Shown here piece by piece: positions 53,573 through 55,914 of a DNA stretch of 55,914 nucleotides. Source of the DNA: Myxococcota bacterium (GTDB lineage Bacteria > Myxococcota_A > Bradymonadia > UBA7976 > UBA1532); NCBI GenBank assembly GCA_023150895.1, contig JAKLJY010000051.1, positions 1 through 55,914 of the forward strand, written 5' to 3'. Made by a program: the position numbers and the translations under genes. Numbering within the stretch: the stretch's first letter is position 1; every line of letters starts with the position of its first letter. The notes below the pieces were generated by a model. It was not told the origin of the DNA, made no database searches, and saw nothing but the letters and a program-made list of their open reading frames with translations.

Positions 53573-53689
53573 CTACGGCTGCGGCCCGCTGCCCGGTCCA
53601 AACTTGATGTCGTACGGGGGGCCGGAACGAGAAACGTGAACAATTCCAGTCAACTGCACGGCCGGCTCATCGTTTGAACAGGTCGAGCT
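53573..53689 (-). repeat. Peptide cassette, copy B (downstream of vapC)
   Basis: Directly after the vapC stop and in the same frame runs an open stretch ending TAG 53575-53573. It reads STCSNDEPAVQL..., then VSRSGPPYDIKFGPGSGPQP. It matches copy A at 54438-54572 (RSSRLYNIKWKPGNGPNP), and the DNA is also similar around the stop (GGGTCCTACGG on +). No ATG starts it; GTG (VQLTGIVHV) is the nearest start. It may be a decayed small gene or a coding cassette. Confidence 0.5.
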
Positions 53690-54100
53690 CTACGGATGTC
53701 GATTGCGCTGGACGGGCACGACCTCCACGTCGGTGTGTGAGAAGTCGTTCCCCTTGAACAGCAGCGGGTGCCCGGACGCCTTGGCGAGGGCGTAGGAGAA
53801 ACAGTCGCCGAAGTTCAGGCTGGCGGCGTGCCGTCCCTTCCCGAAGCGGGCGAAGCCCTCTCGGGCGAGGCGAGCGTGGTCCTCGGTGACCGGAATCACC
53901 GCCACATGCGACGCCTGAAGCAGCTCGTCCACCATTCGTGCCCCTCGCTCGCCGCGCCGCGAAAAGATGACCATCCCGGTCTCCACCACGGTCGCCGCCG
54001 ACACGAGGCAGGTCGCGGCGGCAGCGATCGCATCCGAATAGGCGTCGGCGTCCTTCTCCTGTTCGAGGATGGCGACGAGGGCCGACGTGTCGAGGACCAT
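53690..54100 (-). CDS. vapC: PIN-domain ribonuclease toxin VapC
   Basis: This 136-residue toxin has the four acidic PIN residues Asp4 (MVLDTSAL), Glu40 (AATVVETGMV), Asp99 (LNFGDCFSYALA) and Asp119 (LLFKGNDFSHTD). VapC enzymes cleave tRNA or rRNA when the antitoxin is lost. The ATG overlaps the antitoxin stop by one base. The fold is intact with no missing acid, so it should be active. Neighbours (integrase end, nuclease) suggest acquisition on a genomic island. Confidence 0.94.
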   Translation of the reverse strand: MVLDTSALVAILEQEKDADAYSDAIAAAATCLVSAATVVETGMVIFSRRGERGARMVDELLQASHVAVIPVTEDHARLAREGFARFGKGRHAASLNFGDCFSYALAKASGHPLLFKGNDFSHTDVEVVPVQRNRHP

Positions 54101-54354
54101 CAGGTGGGCAGCCCGTTCTCGTCGTAGCCGAGGATCTCCTCCGGCGTCCGGTCATCCAGAGCCGGCAAGCTGGCGCAGCGCCGGCCGATCTCCATCAGCC
54201 GCTCGGCCAGTGGCCGGTTGTCCCTGGCCGCCCGCGTACGCTCCAGGCGCTCCCGCAGCGACGACACGATGGCCTCGGTGAGGCTCTCGCCCGTCAGCTC
54301 CGCCAGTTCCCGGGCCAGCCGGTCCGCCTCGTCGTTCTTGATGCTCAGGGCCAC
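54100..54354 (-). CDS. vapB: VapB-type antitoxin
   Basis: The gene encodes 84 residues from GTG 54354 with AAGGAAGG about six bases upstream. The N-terminal half (MALSIKNDEADRLARELAEL, then TGESLTEAIVSSLRERLE) is a ribbon-helix-helix-like DNA-binding domain of the PSK/Rv0623 antitoxin group. The C-terminal half (CASLPALDDRTPEEILGYDE) is the toxin-neutralising arm. VapB-VapC complexes repress their own promoter; the inverted repeat just upstream fits this. Confidence 0.9.
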   Translation of the reverse strand: MALSIKNDEADRLARELAELTGESLTEAIVSSLRERLERTRAARDNRPLAERLMEIGRRCASLPALDDRTPEEILGYDENGLPT

Positions 54355-54366
54355 GGGCTGCCTTCC

Positions 54367-54393
54367 TTATAGAACCGCTGGGAAATTCTATAA
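54367..54393 (-). promoter_or_regulatory. vapBC operator (inverted repeat)
   Basis: TTATAGAA (54367-54374) and TTCTATAA (54386-54393) are perfect 8-base inverted arms with an 11-base spacer. They lie about 13 bases upstream of the GTG. On the minus strand the distal arm overlaps TATAGA, a possible -10 box with TTGACC (54413-54408) upstream. This is the expected site for VapBC autorepression. Confidence 0.65.
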
Positions 54394-54437
54394 ATCGCCC
54401 CCGGGCTGGTCAAGACGTGGCCATCGGGCGCCGGGTC

Positions 54438-54572
54438 CTACGGATTCGGCCCGTTGCCCGGCTTCCACTTGATGTTGTAGAGGCGGCTGGAACGAAAATG
54501 TCGTGCGGATTCAACAGGTTCGGTCGGTGGTCCCAGATTTGTACAGGTCAAGTTGTACAGGTTTCGGGTCAT
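54438..54572 (-). CDS. Peptide cassette, copy A (44-residue ORF overlapping the nuclease stop)
   Basis: ATG 54572-54570 overlaps the nuclease stop (ATGA) and gives 44 residues: MTRNLYNLTCTNLGPPTEPV, then ESARHF and RSSRLYNIKWKPGNGPNP. The end is shared with copy B downstream of vapC. Such coupling to the upstream gene suggests translation. No known family is recognised. It may be a small accessory or immunity-type peptide, or a conserved 3' element. Confidence 0.45.
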   Translation of the reverse strand: MTRNLYNLTCTNLGPPTEPVESARHFRSSRLYNIKWKPGNGPNP

Positions 54573-55600
54573 TTCTGGGCTTCCAGTTCGGCCTCCAACT
54601 CTTCCACCGTGGGGAGTTTCCCCTTGAGGTTTTCAGGCAATGACTCGGTGAGTTGATAGGCCGACACACCCATGGGCTTCTGGATGTCCCGCAGGGCATA
54701 CTCGACGAGGACGCGGTTCTTCTCCCGGCACAGCAGCAGCCCGATGGACGGCCCGTCGGCCGTATGCCGCACCCGGTCGTCCACGGCGCTCAGGTAGAAG
54801 TTCAACTTCCCGGCGTACTCCGGCTTGAACGCCCCGGCCTTCAGTTCGACCACGACGAAGCATCGCAGGTGCAGGTGGTAGAACAGCATGTCGATGAAGA
54901 ACTCGTCGCCGCCGACCTCCAGGCGGTACTGGTTGCCGACGAACGCGAAACCCACCCCGAGTTCCAGGAGGAAATCCCGCAGGTGGTGCATGAGCGCCTT
55001 CTCGATCTCCCGCTCCTGGGCCTCGTCCTCCAGGCCGAGGAACCCGAACAGGTACGGGTCCTTGAGCAGGGCGTTGGCGAGGTCCGACTGCGGGGCGGGG
55101 AGGGTGGCGTCGAAGTTCGTGACCGCCTTCCCCTGCCGCTCGTGTAGGCGTGTCTCGATCTGCATCCCGAGTATCTCTCGGGACCAGCCATGAAGCCGGG
55201 CCTTCTGGGCGTACCAGAGCCGCGTGTCGGGGTCGGTGACCTTGTCGAGCAGGCGGACGTTGTGACCCCAAGGGATTTGCGCAACAGCCTGTTGCGCAAT
55301 CGCCCGGTCGGGCCAGGCCTCAGCGAACTGCCGCATGTACAGGAGGTTCCGAGGCGAGAGTCCCTTCATGTCGGGGAACGCGAGCCGGAGGTCCACGGAG
55401 AGCCGCCTGATGACTTTGGCGCCCCAGCCCTGCTCCTGCTCCCGCTTCGTGATCGCGTGCCCGATGTCCCAATAGAGCAACGTCAACTCCGCGTTGGCCG
55501 CGAGCGTGGCCCGCATCCGGGCTGAATGAATGCGCCCCTTCAGGTCCGCCAGCAGGTCCGGGTAGTCGGTCGGAATGAGGTTGTGATCTTCGTCGGCCAA
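54569..55600 (-). CDS. YhcG-type PDDEXK nuclease (DUF1016)
   Basis: The protein has 343 residues from TTG 55600. The N-terminal DUF1016 helical domain contains ANAELTLLYWDIGHAITKRE, SPRNLLYMRQFAEAWPD and WGHNVRLLDKVTDPDTRLWY. The C-terminal nuclease domain contains EFFIDMLFYH (Asp237) and FVVVELKAG (Glu252, Lys254), the D-ExK active site. YhcG-like proteins are seen in defence islands and with mobile elements, and may cut DNA. It is intact and overlaps cassette A. The start codon TTG has GAGGA just upstream. Confidence 0.9.
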   Translation of the reverse strand: MADEDHNLIPTDYPDLLADLKGRIHSARMRATLAANAELTLLYWDIGHAITKREQEQGWGAKVIRRLSVDLRLAFPDMKGLSPRNLLYMRQFAEAWPDRAIAQQAVAQIPWGHNVRLLDKVTDPDTRLWYAQKARLHGWSREILGMQIETRLHERQGKAVTNFDATLPAPQSDLANALLKDPYLFGFLGLEDEAQEREIEKALMHHLRDFLLELGVGFAFVGNQYRLEVGGDEFFIDMLFYHLHLRCFVVVELKAGAFKPEYAGKLNFYLSAVDDRVRHTADGPSIGLLLCREKNRVLVEYALRDIQKPMGVSAYQLTESLPENLKGKLPTVEELEAELEAQK

Positions 55601-55671
55601 GGCGTCCTCGATTGTCGCGGGAGGTTACGCCCGGCGGCGACGGGCCTCAACACCAGATGCCCGAGCCAGGT

Positions 55672-55914
55672 TCACCCATCCTTCGACCTGCGGTGCTGGG
55701 CCAGTGAGACCACATTGCCGTCGGGGCGGACACCGAGCCCCGCCTTCTCGATGACCTCCTCGACTCGCTTCGCCTTGACCTGCCGGTAGTGCCGAAGGGA
55801 CACCTCGGGAGTATGGCCGAGCTGCGCGGAGACAACGCCGGGATCGGCTCCCATGTCGAACAGGGTGTTATCGACCATCGTCCTGATCTGCTTCGGGGGG
55901 AAGTAGGGGATGCC
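55672..55914 (-). CDS. C-terminal end of a tyrosine integrase (partial)
   Basis: The frame runs off the right edge, so only the last 80 residues are seen. The stretch PPKQIRTMVDNTLFDMGADP, then VVSAQLGHTPEVSLRHYRQV, matches the catalytic C-terminus of tyrosine integrases: Arg in QIRT, His in LGHT and the Tyr nucleophile in RHY. The His of the usual HxxR is Gln here. The gene would mark the end of an integrated element containing the nuclease and vapBC. Its 5' part and any attachment site lie outside the window. Confidence 0.75.
   Translation of the reverse strand, partial: GIPYFPPKQIRTMVDNTLFDMGADPGVVSAQLGHTPEVSLRHYRQVKAKRVEEVIEKAGLGVRPDGNVVSLAQHRRSKDG

Overview
The window is one contiguous stretch of very GC-rich bacterial DNA with strong G/C preference at third codon positions. 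It looks like a flagellated member of the Myxococcota (old deltaproteobacterial) lineage. This is an inference from style, not from a marker gene. The first bases encode a Gly-rich linker, a Cys, one membrane helix and an Arg-rich tail, as in MYXO-CTERM sorting signals. Several lipoproteins carry Cys-rich heads and Pro/Asp-Ala linkers, one has MopE-like CNGxDDDCDG motifs, and PEGA, PilZ and Ser/Thr-kinase genes are present. No rRNA, tRNA or CRISPR array was seen.

Layout. 1-6500: tail of a surface protein, then a tightly overlapping maltose-type ABC importer (ATPase, binding lipoprotein, two permeases) and an rRNA m5C methyltransferase whose PUA-like domain is a separate overlapping ORF. 6500-11533: small lipoproteins, a GST-like protein, alaS and a cytochrome-P460-like lipoprotein. 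11786-22773: a flagellin locus with five full-length flagellins and one 69-residue miniature flagellin, all on the + strand. One tyrosine recombinase follows the first flagellin and another closes the array; both have substitutions at canonical catalytic positions. 22911-26085: a CheY-like regulator, an outer-membrane-type protein and an Ig-like lipoprotein. 26108-30034: a GlcDEF-like oxidoreductase operon whose Fe-S subunit appears to start at CTG. 30078-32703: lipid kinase plus lnt. 33253-36486: PEGA protein, lipoprotein, a Ser/Thr kinase with a receiver-like domain inserted in its catalytic domain, and a tandem PilZ protein. 36620-38533: dnaK.

38539-47071 (minus strand): a glycosidase-like lipoprotein, then eutB-eutC-eutL-M24 peptidase (ethanolamine ammonia-lyase with one lone shell protein), then a MopE-like lipoprotein. 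47124-53437: an SF1 helicase, a TerB protein beside an M48-TerB fusion, a MarR regulator, menH, a SUI1 factor and a pirin with a palindromic operator over its start. 53478-55914 looks like acquired DNA: tandem hairpins, vapBC with an inverted-repeat operator, a YhcG-type nuclease, two related copies of a short C-terminal peptide cassette and the end of an integrase.

The most unusual items are the flagellin array with its miniature member and atypical recombinases, the kinase with the inserted pseudo-receiver, and the duplicated peptide cassette behind vapC and yhcG.
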